Shown in pieces: positions 25,492 to 33,875 of a stretch of 41,836 bases of DNA (positions are counted from its first letter, which is position 1; each line of letters opens with the position of its first letter). Source of the stretch: JAZDKP01 sp043802925 (GTDB taxonomy: Bacteria > Fibrobacterota > OXYB2-FULL-49-7 > JAEUSG01); the NCBI GenBank assembly GCA_043802925.1, contig JAZDKP010000003.1, forward strand, positions 1 to 41,836. The letters run 5' to 3'. The notes under the pieces are model-generated. The model was not told where the DNA came from. It saw nothing but the letters and a program-made list of their open reading frames with translations, and ran no database searches. The translations under genes and the position numbers were made by a program.

Positions 25492-25505
25492 AAGAGTTTA
25501 ACCAA
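25478..25505 (+). repeat. Perfect tandem duplication of 14 bases over the giant gene's start codon
   Basis: AAGAGTTTAACCAA occurs twice in a row (25478-25491 and 25492-25505). On the minus strand each copy supplies a TTG GTT AAA CTC; only the copy at 25491 opens the long frame, because 14 is not a multiple of three and the upstream copy runs into a stop after eleven codons. Confidence 0.85.
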
Positions 25506-25634
25506 AAAAATGAAAGATATAGCTCTACATTAATAATATATTCTACAATATATATAAAAATATAATAAATTGCTGTTAGTACAAAAAATTATTTATCACT
25601 ATAACCGGGATTTGGTTATTATATTTTTACTGCC
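25506..25634. promoter_or_regulatory. AT-rich divergent intergenic region between the giant operon and the NHL gene
   Basis: About 130 bases, strongly A+T-rich, with many TATA-like hexamers on both strands and an inverted repeat ATAACC (25601-25606) / GGTTAT (25614-25619). For the plus-strand gene, TTATCA (25593-25598) and TATTAT (25617-25622) with an 18-base spacer are a possible promoter giving a very short leader. For the minus-strand operon I cannot choose among several weak candidates. Both outward promoters must lie here because the two genes diverge. Confidence 0.5.
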
Positions 25635-26981
25635 ATGCGGCTTTCCCCTCCGGTGTTCTTCCTGACATTGATGGTTTTAGTCCCTTGGAAGGCCATTGCC
25701 GCGCCCAATCCCCCTTACCCCACCACGCTCATTTTCCCACCCTATTTCCATTCGTACGGCATTCAGCGCGCTTCGCAGGCCAAGCTTGCCATGCTTCTGC
25801 CGTTCACGACCGAGTTTGACGACCCGCAAGGCATCGCGGTAACCAAAATGATCGCGCGCGACGACACGGCCACGGACGAGGACGACGACGAGGTCACGGT
25901 CTACGGCGTGAACAGCGGCAAGGGTGAACTCATCTACAACACCTCGATGTACGGAATCAGCGTCTGGGGAAAAAAAGGATCCGGCCGGGAAGAGATGAAG
26001 GAACCTCGGGGCGTGGCCTGTGACCCGCAGGGCAACGTCTTTATCTGTGATGCGGGCAACGACCGTATTGTCCGGCTGTTCAACCCGAAACGCAAGGTCT
26101 ATTTTGTCAAGCATCTCGGCGATGGCGCTCTTTTGCGCCCCACGCACATCGCGCTCGACGGTGACGGCCTGCTCTATGTGTCGGATTCGGGCCACCATCG
26201 GATACTCCTCATGGATCGCGACGGCCGCGTGCGCCGCGAAATCATCCGCGCGGGCTCAATTCCAGTGGCTTCGCCGTCCGGGATTGCGCTAAATCTACGG
26301 AACGAGCGCTATCTTACACACCGGTCACGAAAAGGCGCGTCAGACCTGGACAACACACTCTGCCATGTGCGGAAGGACTACCTCTTTTTCCTGAACAACA
26401 GCGGTTGCGCACTCGTCCGGCTGAACCTCGAGGACAACACCGCCATTTCGATCCGGTTTGACGGGACGTCAAAAAAACCATTGGTTTACGAGTATCTTGC
26501 ATCCGACTACTACGGCAACCTCTACCTGCCGGACCGTACGCGCGGAACCATTGACATTTACGATATCGAACTCCGTTATTTAACATCATTCGGAAAAAGC
26601 GGCACAGGCAACCGCGAGTTTTGTGACCCCCGGGGCATCTGTATATGGAAATGGTACGGCCAGACCTTTGTTTCAGAAAAGACGGGCGCGCAATATTATT
26701 GGATTGGGACGGATTTCAGTAATTTGAAGGTGGTGGAAAAGAGTTCGGGCCGCTTCGATTTTTCGGGCCGGCTGACCGAACCCAGTTACCTGACGCTGAA
26801 CCTGCTGCAAGGAAACGATATCGTACAAACCTTCTTTTCCAAGACCAAGGCCTATCCCGGTAAATTCAGCTACCCGCTCACCCCGGCCGTAAAGGGAGCA
26901 GACCGTCTTCTGTTTACCGCCGAACCGGTCTATTCATCTTATAAAGTTTTCAAGAAAACCGATACGCTGAAACTACCGTAA
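25635..26981 (+). CDS. Secreted NHL-repeat beta-propeller protein
   Basis: 448 residues, the only large gene on this strand in the central part. A signal peptide (1-22, ending KAIA) is followed by a Ser/Gly-poor N-terminal stretch and then NHL-type blades: FDDPQGIAVTKM, EEMKEPRGVACDPQGNVFIC, DAGNDRIVRLF, RPTHIALDGDGLLYVSDSGH, HHRILLMDRDG, YYGNLYLPDRTRGTIDIYDI and NREFCDPRGICIW. NHL propellers usually bind proteins, peptides or sugars; here the partner is unknown. An acidic run (DDTATDEDDDE) sits between two blades. It is transcribed divergently from the giant surface protein operon and could be co-regulated with it. No clear ribosome site precedes the ATG. Confidence 0.85.
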   Translation: MRLSPPVFFLTLMVLVPWKAIAAPNPPYPTTLIFPPYFHSYGIQRASQAKLAMLLPFTTEFDDPQGIAVTKMIARDDTATDEDDDEVTVYGVNSGKGELIYNTSMYGISVWGKKGSGREEMKEPRGVACDPQGNVFICDAGNDRIVRLFNPKRKVYFVKHLGDGALLRPTHIALDGDGLLYVSDSGHHRILLMDRDGRVRREIIRAGSIPVASPSGIALNLRNERYLTHRSRKGASDLDNTLCHVRKDYLFFLNNSGCALVRLNLEDNTAISIRFDGTSKKPLVYEYLASDYYGNLYLPDRTRGTIDIYDIELRYLTSFGKSGTGNREFCDPRGICIWKWYGQTFVSEKTGAQYYWIGTDFSNLKVVEKSSGRFDFSGRLTEPSYLTLNLLQGNDIVQTFFSKTKAYPGKFSYPLTPAVKGADRLLFTAEPVYSSYKVFKKTDTLKLP

Positions 26982-27010
26982 TGTGGCCCATACGTACCCA
27001 TCCTAAGCAT

Positions 27011-27107
27011 GCAAGTGTTTCAGAGCGTGAGCAAGGATTTTACCGGTTCGGGTGGACGATAACGGCTGCACAAACATGAAATACTTGCGAGCGCTCTGAA
27101 ATCTTGC
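27011..27107. repeat. Inverted repeat in the convergent NHL/rnc intergenic region
   Basis: TTTCAGAGCG (27018-27027) and CGCTCTGAAA (27092-27101) are perfect 10-base inverted arms; extending outwards, GCAAGTG at 27011 pairs imperfectly with TCTTGC ending at 27107. A second imperfect partner, AAATACTTGC, lies at 27079-27088. The arms are about 64 bases apart. It may terminate transcription from both sides, but there is no T-run typical of an intrinsic terminator. Confidence 0.45.
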
Positions 27108-27136
27108 CGGATGCGAAAACCGGGGATCGGTGAGGT

Positions 27137-27886
27137 TCATCCTTCCTTTTTTTCCAGCGCCTCGACTGCGGCGCGCGCGGCCGCCTGCTCCGCCTCTTTT
27201 TTGGTCTTACCCGTGCCCGTGCCATGGATTTTACCCCAGAAGCCCACAGTGATTTCAAAGGTCTTGTCGTGGTCCGGACCGGCCTCTTTCAACACGGAAT
27301 AGCGCGGTGACTCTTCCCCCTGCGCCTGCACCAGTTCGAGGAGCTTGCTCTTGTAGTTGAAAAAATCCTCCCCGGAAAGCAGGGTGTCGAGCAGTACAAG
27401 CACGTATTGCTCGATGAAGCGTTTGGCAGGCGCGAAACCGCCGTCAAGGAACACGGCCGCGATGAGCGCCTCAAAGGCGTTGGTGTTGATGGAAAACCGT
27501 GTACGGCCGCCGGTCTTTTCCTCGGACTTGGAAAGAAGCAGGTGCTCCGAAAGCCCGATGCGGTCCGCGGCCTCCTTGAGGGCCTTGCGGCTGATGAGCA
27601 GGGATTTGAGCCGGGAGAGCTCACCCTCCTGCTGGTCCGGATAGCGCAGGAAGAGGAATTCGCCAACCACAAAGCCGAGGAGCGCATCCCCGAGGAATTC
27701 GAACCGTTCGTTGGAGGCAAGGATGTCGTTTTTGCCCGACAGGGCGTAGGACCGGTGTGATAAGGCAAGCGCCAGAAGCTCCCGGTCCCGGAAACGGTAC
27801 TGAATCCGCGTTTCGAGGGACGAAGGCGCTTCCGGCGCTTTTTGAACGTTGCGGCCGAACAGCCTTTTAAACAGGCGCGCAATCAC
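27137..27886 (-). CDS. rnc: Ribonuclease III
   Basis: 249 residues. Cleaves double-stranded RNA in rRNA maturation and mRNA turnover. The catalytic signature NERFEFLGDALL is at 59-70 with Glu63 and Asp67 in place, and the second acidic cluster is in the FEALIAAVFLDGG block. A double-stranded RNA-binding domain fills about 175-247 (SKLLELVQAQGEESPRYSVL ... GTGKTKKEAEQAAARAAVEA). The start is GTG at 27886, whose GTGA overlaps the fabF stop by four bases; the fabF-rnc order is common in bacteria. An N-terminal extension of about 20 residues precedes the nuclease domain. Confidence 0.95.
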   Translation of the reverse strand: MIARLFKRLFGRNVQKAPEAPSSLETRIQYRFRDRELLALALSHRSYALSGKNDILASNERFEFLGDALLGFVVGEFLFLRYPDQQEGELSRLKSLLISRKALKEAADRIGLSEHLLLSKSEEKTGGRTRFSINTNAFEALIAAVFLDGGFAPAKRFIEQYVLVLLDTLLSGEDFFNYKSKLLELVQAQGEESPRYSVLKEAGPDHDKTFEITVGFWGKIHGTGTGKTKKEAEQAAARAAVEALEKKEG

Positions 27887-29118
27887 GCGTACTTGCGGAC
27901 CACCACCGTGGCGTTGTGCCCTCCAAACCCGAAGGAGTTGGAGATAGCCACGCGGATGTCCTTTTTAACGGACACATTCGGCGTATAGTTGAGATCACAG
28001 TCCGGGTCCGGGTCCTCGTAATTGATGGTGGGCGTAATAAGGCCGTGCCGGATGGACAGCACCGTGGTGATGAACTCCACGCCGCCCGACGCGCCGAGCA
28101 GATGCCCAATCATGGACTTGGTGGAGCTGACGGCCAGCGTGTAGGCGTGGTCGCCAAAAACGCGCTTGATGGCTTGTGTCTCCTGCTTGTCGTTAAGCTC
28201 GGTGGACGTACCGTGCGCATTGATATAGTCAATCTCCTCCGGTTTAAAACCCGTGAGCCGGAGCGCCTCGCGCATGGACCGCGTCGCGCCGTCACCCGTA
28301 TCGGAGGGCGCCGTGATATGGAAGGCATCGCACGAGAAACCCGCGCCGCAAAGCTCGGCGTAAATGCGCGCGCCTCGCTTTTTCGCATGCTCTTCGGACT
28401 CGAGGACCACGATGCCCGCGCCTTCACCCATGATAAAGCCGTCCCGCTTTTTATCGAAGGGACTGCTGGCCTTGGCAGGCACATCATTGCGCGTGCTCAT
28501 GGCCTTGAGCGAACAAAAACCCGCCATGCCCGTTTCGCAGATGGTGGCCTCTGCGCCTCCGGCAATCATGATGTCCGCTTCGTCATTCAGGATGGTCCTC
28601 CATGAAAGCCCCAGCGCGTGCGACGCGGAGGCACAGGCCGAGACCGAAGCATAGTTGGGACCTTTGGCCTTGAAACGGATGGCCACCATGCCAGCAGACA
28701 TGTCGCTGATCATCATGGGAATGAAGAAAGGGCTCACGCGACCCGGCCCTTTCTCAAAAAGAAGCCGCTGCTGCTCCTCCATGGTGCGCAGGCCGCCGAT
28801 ACCGGACCCGATGATGACGCCCATGCGCTCCTGATTGACGTTTTCGGGATTGAGGCCGGCATCGGCCATGGCCTCGGATGCCGCGCCCATAGTGTACTGT
28901 ACAAAGGGGTCCGTGCGACGGGCCTCCTTGCGCTCAAAGAAATCCTCGGGATTGAAGTCCTTGACCTCTCCAACAACCTTGGACGGAAACTTGGAGGGAT
29001 CCACCTTGGTTGCGATCGCAAGCCCGCTTTGGCCCGCGGAAACCGCGTTCCAGAACTTCTCCACTTTGCTTCCGAGGGGAGAGACGACCCCCATGCCCGT
29101 CACGACGACTTTTTTCAT
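27883..29118 (-). CDS. fabF: 3-oxoacyl-[acyl-carrier-protein] synthase II FabF
   Basis: 411 residues, normal KAS II length. Condenses malonyl-ACP with acyl-ACP in fatty-acid elongation. The catalytic Cys162 lies in SVSACASASHALG; the two catalytic histidines are in INAHGTSTELND and SMIGHLLGASGGVE. The N-terminus MKKVVVTGMGVVSPLG is standard. It follows acpP by 31 bases and overlaps rnc by 4 bases, in the typical acpP-fabF-rnc order. Confidence 0.97.
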   Translation of the reverse strand: MKKVVVTGMGVVSPLGSKVEKFWNAVSAGQSGLAIATKVDPSKFPSKVVGEVKDFNPEDFFERKEARRTDPFVQYTMGAASEAMADAGLNPENVNQERMGVIIGSGIGGLRTMEEQQRLLFEKGPGRVSPFFIPMMISDMSAGMVAIRFKAKGPNYASVSACASASHALGLSWRTILNDEADIMIAGGAEATICETGMAGFCSLKAMSTRNDVPAKASSPFDKKRDGFIMGEGAGIVVLESEEHAKKRGARIYAELCGAGFSCDAFHITAPSDTGDGATRSMREALRLTGFKPEEIDYINAHGTSTELNDKQETQAIKRVFGDHAYTLAVSSTKSMIGHLLGASGGVEFITTVLSIRHGLITPTINYEDPDPDCDLNYTPNVSVKKDIRVAISNSFGFGGHNATVVVRKYA

Positions 29119-29149
29119 AATGATGTCTTAATCCTTGGTTCTTTTTTCC

Positions 29150-29380
29150 TTATGCAACACCCTTGGACTTGAGATAGCTGATGGCGTCACCCACGGTCTT
29201 CATTTTTTCGGCGTCCTCGTCCGGGATTTCGATGTTGAACTTCTCTTCAAAGGCCATCACCAGCTCCACGGTGTCGAGGGAATCGGCGCCCAGATCGTCC
29301 ACGAACGAGGCCGCAGGCTTGACCTGGTCGGCGTTCACGCCCAGTTTCTCGGTGACGATGGCTTTGACTTGTTCTTCCAT
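29150..29380 (-). CDS. acpP: Acyl carrier protein
   Basis: 76 residues, very acidic. The phosphopantetheine attachment site is DDLGADSLDTVEL with Ser34. It carries growing acyl chains for FabD, FabH, FabG and FabF encoded alongside and donates acyl groups to PlsX. The start is preceded by a perfect AAGGAGGAACT ribosome site, consistent with the very high expression usual for ACP. It lies between fabG (30 bases) and fabF (31 bases). Confidence 0.98.
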   Translation of the reverse strand: MEEQVKAIVTEKLGVNADQVKPAASFVDDLGADSLDTVELVMAFEEKFNIEIPDEDAEKMKTVGDAISYLKSKGVA

Positions 29381-29410
29381 AGTTCCTCCTTAGTAAGTGT
29401 ATTAGGTTGA

Positions 29411-30154
29411 CTACATTGTCATGCCGCCGTCCACGGCCAGCACCTGGCCCGTGACATAGGCGGCGTCGGGCGACGCGAGAAAAGCCACCGCGTCAGCCAC
29501 ATGCCGGGGCGTGCCCAGCTGCTTTAACGGAATCAGTTCGGTCAGTTTGGCCTTGTCTTCGTCTTTAAGCTTGTCGGTCATGGCGGTCTGGATGAAGCCG
29601 GGCGCGACAGCATTGGCCGTGACCCCCTTGCCCGCAAACTCCTTGGCAATGGTCTTGGTGAGGGCCACCAGGCCGCCCTTGCTCGCGGAGTAATTGGCCT
29701 GGCCCGCGTTGCCCATGAGCCCCACCACGGAAGCGATGTTGATGACGCGGCCGTAATCGGTGCGCATGATGTGCCGGATGGCGGCCTTGGTGCAGAGGAA
29801 AGCGCTCTTGAGGTTGACGTTGAGCACGAGGTCCCAGTCCTCCTCCTTCATGCGGAGCATGAGGCCGTCGCGGGTGATGCCCGCGTTGTTCACGAGGATA
29901 TGGATGTTGCCGAAGGTTTCGACCGTCTTTTTGACGAGTTCGTCGACCTCCGCGGCTTGTGTGACGTCGACCTTGAGGCCAAGCGTGCGGACCGTGTATG
30001 TGTCCGCGATTTCCTGCGCGGTCTTTACGGCGCTTTCACCGTCCACGTCGCAGATGACGAGGCTCGCGCCTTCCTGCGCCAGGCGTTCGGCAATGGAACG
30101 TCCGATGCCGCGGCCCGAACCGGTGACAATGGCGACTCTGTCTTTGAGCTTCAT
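29411..30154 (-). CDS. fabG: 3-oxoacyl-[acyl-carrier-protein] reductase FabG
   Basis: 247 residues, short-chain dehydrogenase/reductase. It reduces 3-oxoacyl-ACP with NADPH. Cofactor motif TGSGRGIG (11-18), NNAG (89-92), and the catalytic Ser142, Tyr155 and Lys159 in IASVVGLMGNAGQANYSASK are present; the FabG-typical end VTGQVLAVDGGMTM is complete. Its start overlaps the fabD stop by four bases (ATGA). Confidence 0.97.
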   Translation of the reverse strand: MKLKDRVAIVTGSGRGIGRSIAERLAQEGASLVICDVDGESAVKTAQEIADTYTVRTLGLKVDVTQAAEVDELVKKTVETFGNIHILVNNAGITRDGLMLRMKEEDWDLVLNVNLKSAFLCTKAAIRHIMRTDYGRVINIASVVGLMGNAGQANYSASKGGLVALTKTIAKEFAGKGVTANAVAPGFIQTAMTDKLKDEDKAKLTELIPLKQLGTPRHVADAVAFLASPDAAYVTGQVLAVDGGMTM

Positions 30155-31071
30155 GCGGAAACTCCGAGGGTTTGAAGTGTCTGGCGGATGTCATCGAGGT
30201 TTTGCGCGGGAAGGACGTTCACCGCGGGATTAATCTTTTTAAGGAGGCCGGCGAGCACCTTGCCCGGCCCCATTTCAACGGCGCTGCCCGGGGCTGCGGC
30301 CTTGAAACTGTCGGTCCAGCGCACGGGTGAGAAAAGCTGGCGATAAAGAAGGTCGCGTATTTCGGCGCCACGGCTCACAGGCTGCGCGGTCACGTTGCTG
30401 ATGACCGGGATGGCGGTGTCGCGGATGGGAGCCTGCGCAAGCACGGCCTTCATTTCTTCGGCCGCGTCCTTCATGAGCGGCGAATGAAAGGCGCCCGACA
30501 CCGGGAGTAACAGCACGCGTTTGGCGCCCGCGGCCTTGATTTTTTCCATGGCCGCATTCACGCCCTTGACACTGCCAGAAATGACAATCTGGTCCGGACT
30601 GTTGTAGTTGGCCGGCACCACGACCTCGCCATCCACCGAGCATTCCCGGCAAATCGCCTCGAGCTTTCCGGCGTCAAAGGCCAGCACCGCGGCCATGGCC
30701 CCGCTTTTGGCTTTGGCCATGAGCTCGCCGCGTTTGCGCACAAGTCTAAGGCCCGCGGCAAAGTCGAACCCGCCCGCAGCCGCAATGGCCGTGTATTCAC
30801 CCAGTGAATGGCCCGCGCACACGCCGGCCTTGAGCCCGTGCCGGGATATGGCTTCAAAAATAACGTACCCGGCGAGGAAAAGCGCGGGCTGGGTGTTTTC
30901 CGTTGCCTTGAGCGCCTCCTCCGGGCCTTCGAAGCAAATTTTCTTGATGTCAAACCCCAGCACATCGCATGCCTCGTCAAAACGCGCCCGGGCCGTTGCG
31001 TCCTTTTCGTACAGGTCGCGGCCCATGCCAACCGTTTGCGAACCCTGACCGGGAAAAAGAAAGTACATCAT
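30151..31071 (-). CDS. fabD: Malonyl-CoA:ACP transacylase FabD
   Basis: 306 residues. Transfers malonyl from CoA to ACP. The active-site GHSLG (87-91, Ser89) follows AGVCAGHSLGEYTAIAAAG; the catalytic His is in SGAFHSPLM. The frame is open upstream as far as 31353, but that part overlaps fabH and has no family similarity; the N-terminus MMYFLFPGQGSQ marks the true start at 31071 (a second ATG is at 31068). It begins 7 bases after fabH ends; the ribosome site is weak, suggesting coupling. Confidence 0.96.
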   Translation of the reverse strand: MMYFLFPGQGSQTVGMGRDLYEKDATARARFDEACDVLGFDIKKICFEGPEEALKATENTQPALFLAGYVIFEAISRHGLKAGVCAGHSLGEYTAIAAAGGFDFAAGLRLVRKRGELMAKAKSGAMAAVLAFDAGKLEAICRECSVDGEVVVPANYNSPDQIVISGSVKGVNAAMEKIKAAGAKRVLLLPVSGAFHSPLMKDAAEEMKAVLAQAPIRDTAIPVISNVTAQPVSRGAEIRDLLYRQLFSPVRWTDSFKAAAPGSAVEMGPGKVLAGLLKKINPAVNVLPAQNLDDIRQTLQTLGVSA

Positions 31072-31078
31072 AAATTTA

Positions 31079-32077
31079 TCACGACCATTTAACAAGCATG
31101 GAAGCGTAAGTGAGTCCGCCGCCGAATGCGGTAAAAACAATGTTATCGCCTTTTTTGATTTTACCCGCCTGGAGGCTGTCGTACAGCGTGACCGGCACCG
31201 AAGCCGCTGAATTGTTGCCGTACTTCTCGATGGTGATGGCCACTTTTTCGGCCGGGATCCCGAGAGCCTGGTAGACGTATTCGATAATGCGGATATTGGC
31301 CTGGTGGGGGACCATATAATTGATGTCTTCGGGCTTGAGGCCCGTTTTATCAAGGAGCCGTTTGACGGAATCGACCACGAGGCGGGTCACGATTTTGAAC
31401 AGCGAATTACCGGCCATGCTGATGTAGAATTTACTTTCGAGCGAGGGATCCTTGAGGAGCGAGGGGCCCGGCATGAACGAACCGCCGCCTTCGACGGACA
31501 GGATGGCGGAATGACGGCCGGCCGCGCCGAGGTCCGCGCCAAGGATTCCGGCGTCCGGATTGTCGGTTGCCGAGAGCACGGCCGCGCCCGCGCCATCGCC
31601 GAAAAGCACGCAGCTTGACCGGTCCTTCCAGTTGGTGAAGGGCGAGAGAGCGTCCGCGCCGATGACAAGCACGCGCTGGTAATTGCCGGATTTGATGAAA
31701 TTGTTGGCCGTCTCAAGCCCATAGACAAAACCCGTACACGCGGCCGCGAGGTCGAAGGCGGGCACATCGCGACTGACGCCCAGCTTGCTCTGGATGAGAC
31801 AGGCGCCCGACGGCAGCACCGCGTCAGCGGTGAAGGTGCAGTTGATGATGAGGTCGAGGTCGTCGGCTTTGACGCCTGCGTTCTGAAGGGCCTCGTTGGC
31901 GGCCTTGACGCAGAAGTCGCTGAGGCGCTCGCCGGGGGCAAGGATGCGGCGCTCCTTAATGCCGGTGCGCGACGTGATCCATTCGTCGGTGGTCTCGACA
32001 ATTTTTTCGAGATCCGCGTTGGTCAGGACTGTTTCAGGCAGCGCCGCGCCGATGCCGTCAATTTTCGCTCGAATCAT
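31079..32077 (-). CDS. fabH: 3-oxoacyl-[acyl-carrier-protein] synthase III FabH
   Basis: 332 residues. It starts fatty-acid synthesis by condensing an acyl-CoA with malonyl-ACP. The catalytic triad is visible: Cys114 in AAACTGFVYG, His in NYMVPHQANIRI, and Asn in KYGNNSAASVP. The N-terminal block TDEWITSRTGIKERRI is typical. It lies 30 bases after plsX in the plsX-fabH-fabD-fabG order found in many bacteria. Confidence 0.97.
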   Translation of the reverse strand: MIRAKIDGIGAALPETVLTNADLEKIVETTDEWITSRTGIKERRILAPGERLSDFCVKAANEALQNAGVKADDLDLIINCTFTADAVLPSGACLIQSKLGVSRDVPAFDLAAACTGFVYGLETANNFIKSGNYQRVLVIGADALSPFTNWKDRSSCVLFGDGAGAAVLSATDNPDAGILGADLGAAGRHSAILSVEGGGSFMPGPSLLKDPSLESKFYISMAGNSLFKIVTRLVVDSVKRLLDKTGLKPEDINYMVPHQANIRIIEYVYQALGIPAEKVAITIEKYGNNSAASVPVTLYDSLQAGKIKKGDNIVFTAFGGGLTYASMLVKWS

Positions 32078-32107
32078 TCAGCCTCTTAATGTTTGGTTAA
32101 AGGGCGA

Positions 32108-33079
32108 TCATTCAAAAAGCTGCGGATCACCCTGCATGACGGTCTTGATGATATCATTGACCTTGTTATTGACCATTTTTTCGGCCTTGAGCACCGCGTT
32201 TTTGATGGCCGTGGCCGAAGAGCTGCCGTGGCAGATGACCACCACGCCGTCCACACCGAGCAGGTCAGCGCCGCCGTAAGTTTCTTTGTTGAACTTGAGC
32301 AGGAACTTTTCGGCGCGCTCACCGATGAGCAGGTCCCCCAGCGTGTTTGTCAGGAACCCGGGGATGGACTCGTAGAACTTAAGGAACACGTTGCCCACAA
32401 AACCATCGCAGATCAGAACATCGACCTTGCCGAGAATGATGTCGCCGCCCTCGATGTTGCCCGTAAAGTTCATGGAACTTTCGCGCAGCATGGCATGGGC
32501 CGCGACCACGGCCTCGTTGCCCTTGGACGATTCTTCGCCCACAGACAAAAGCCCGACACGGGGATTTTTTATACCCCACACGTTCTCCACATAAATTTCG
32601 CCCATTCGGGCGAACTGGAAGGGATGCTGGGGCCGGCAGTCGGAATTGGCGCCCATGTCAAGCATGAGCGAATAACCATTGACCGTGGGAATGGAGATGG
32701 CAATGGCGGGCCGCAACACACGCTCGAGGCGGCCGAGCCCGAAAAGCGCCGCACCCATGAAGGCGCCGGTGTTGCCGGCGCTGATGGAGGCGTCGACCTT
32801 TTTCATTTTCTGGAGGCCGATGCAGTGGACGATGGAAGAGTCGCGCTTGGTTTTAAGCGCCTTGGAAGGGGAGTCGGACATTTCAATGACCTCGCCCGCG
32901 TGATGCACGGAGAGCTTGAGGCCCGTGGTGTCATGCTGGGCCAGTTCCTTTTCGATGACCTCTTTTTTTCCGACCAGGACGATTTCGATGCCCTTGTTTT
33001 CGCGGAGCGCCGCAAGGGCCCCTTCGATTTCAGGAAACGGGGCGGTATCAGCCCCCATGGCGTCGAGCGCGATACGCAT
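32108..33079 (-). CDS. plsX: Phosphate acyltransferase PlsX
   Basis: 323 residues. Converts acyl-ACP to acyl-phosphate, the donor for PlsY in phospholipid synthesis. Family features: MRIALDAMGADTAP at the N-terminus, ISAGNTGAFMGAALFGLGRL, MLDMGANSDCRPQHPFQFA and the C-terminal YGGADLLGVDGVVVICHGSS. It starts 4 bases after rpmF. The rpmF-plsX-fabH arrangement couples ribosomal protein and lipid synthesis in many species. Confidence 0.97.
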   Translation of the reverse strand: MRIALDAMGADTAPFPEIEGALAALRENKGIEIVLVGKKEVIEKELAQHDTTGLKLSVHHAGEVIEMSDSPSKALKTKRDSSIVHCIGLQKMKKVDASISAGNTGAFMGAALFGLGRLERVLRPAIAISIPTVNGYSLMLDMGANSDCRPQHPFQFARMGEIYVENVWGIKNPRVGLLSVGEESSKGNEAVVAAHAMLRESSMNFTGNIEGGDIILGKVDVLICDGFVGNVFLKFYESIPGFLTNTLGDLLIGERAEKFLLKFNKETYGGADLLGVDGVVVICHGSSSATAIKNAVLKAEKMVNNKVNDIIKTVMQGDPQLFE

Positions 33080-33083
33080 GGAT

Positions 33084-33266
33084 TTATTCCTGTTCGACTT
33101 TTACGACTTCGACGCCGCCGTAAAACCCGCAATGCGGGCAGATATGGTGGGGAATGATGGACTGGTTGCAGTGACCACACTTGCTGACCGTCTTGTTCTT
33201 GAGCTTCCATGTGGCGCGGCGGCTGTCGCGGCGTGAACGTGATTGTTTTCTTTTGGGTACGGCCAT
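33084..33266 (-). CDS. rpmF: 50S ribosomal protein L32
   Basis: 60 residues. MAVPKRKQSRSRRDSRRATW is the L32 N-terminus and the four zinc-ligand cysteines are kept (CGHC and CPHC), so this is the zinc-binding form. It lies one base after the DUF177 gene and 4 bases before plsX. Confidence 0.97.
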   Translation of the reverse strand: MAVPKRKQSRSRRDSRRATWKLKNKTVSKCGHCNQSIIPHHICPHCGFYGGVEVVKVEQE

Positions 33267-33267
33267 G

Positions 33268-33810
33268 TTATTTCTCCCTTTTCAGTTTCAATTTCCTAAG
33301 CGCATCCCAGGCCGGATTCGGTTTCTCCGGATTGCAGTCGCACCCCTTCTCGTTGAGGTCCGCACCGCAGCCCGGGCACAACCCCTTGCATGCTTCACTG
33401 CAGACGGCCTTCATGGGCGCATTGACCGTCAGTTCTTCGGTGACCAACCCGGCCAGGTCGATGACCGGCTCCTTTTCAGTGAAGTAAAGGGTGTTTTCAT
33501 CGTCATCATTACCGGGCACCCCCATTTTTGCGATCAACGGGAATTCCGCTTCGACCGGCAGCGTGAACTCCCGGAGGCAGCGTGCACATTCAAGTAAAAG
33601 AGCGGCCCTGGCGTACACCCTCCCTGTCAGGGATGTCTCGCAGTTATCGTACGTTAACTCCAGCGTCCCGTTTCCGGTCAACCGGAGGATATCGGCGTCC
33701 ACGTCTTTTGACACAATGGGCAGGGTCAGCTTCCCGTTGCCGGACACCAGGTTTCGTAAATCCAGTTTCAAAAGAGGAAAAAGATAAAAACATGCCTCAG
33801 GGTGAGTCAA
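33268..33810 (-). CDS. yceD: YceD/DUF177 family protein
   Basis: 180 residues. Family linked to 23S rRNA processing and always found beside rpmF. The hallmarks are LECARCLREFTLPVEAEF and the C-terminal C-x3-C-x3-C-PGCGADLNEKGCDC region. The frame has no ATG near its beginning; the longest form starts at TTG 33810, and another TTG at 33771 would begin just before LKLDLRNL, which is where most homologues begin. A -10-like TATAAT is at 33832-33837. Function by family only. Confidence 0.9.
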   Translation of the reverse strand: MTHPEACFYLFPLLKLDLRNLVSGNGKLTLPIVSKDVDADILRLTGNGTLELTYDNCETSLTGRVYARAALLLECARCLREFTLPVEAEFPLIAKMGVPGNDDDENTLYFTEKEPVIDLAGLVTEELTVNAPMKAVCSEACKGLCPGCGADLNEKGCDCNPEKPNPAWDALRKLKLKREK

Positions 33811-33831
33811 TTATTTTATTCGGATAATACT

Positions 33832-33837
33832 ATTATA
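33832..33837 (-). promoter_or_regulatory. Possible -10 element for the yceD-rpmF-plsX-fab operon
   Basis: TATAAT on the minus strand in a short AT-rich stretch; no good -35 hexamer lies 16-18 bases upstream. Transcription would begin near 33825, about 15 bases before the TTG at 33810. It is the only gene-free spot of any size between gcvPB and this operon. Confidence 0.35.
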
Positions 33838-33875
33838 TATATGTGGGGGCTGAAATTCGCCTGATTCGAGATCCT

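Noticed and set aside
31072..31353. N-terminal extension of fabD
   Set aside because: It overlaps the fabH coding region and lacks similarity; MMYFLFPGQGSQ is the true N-terminus.
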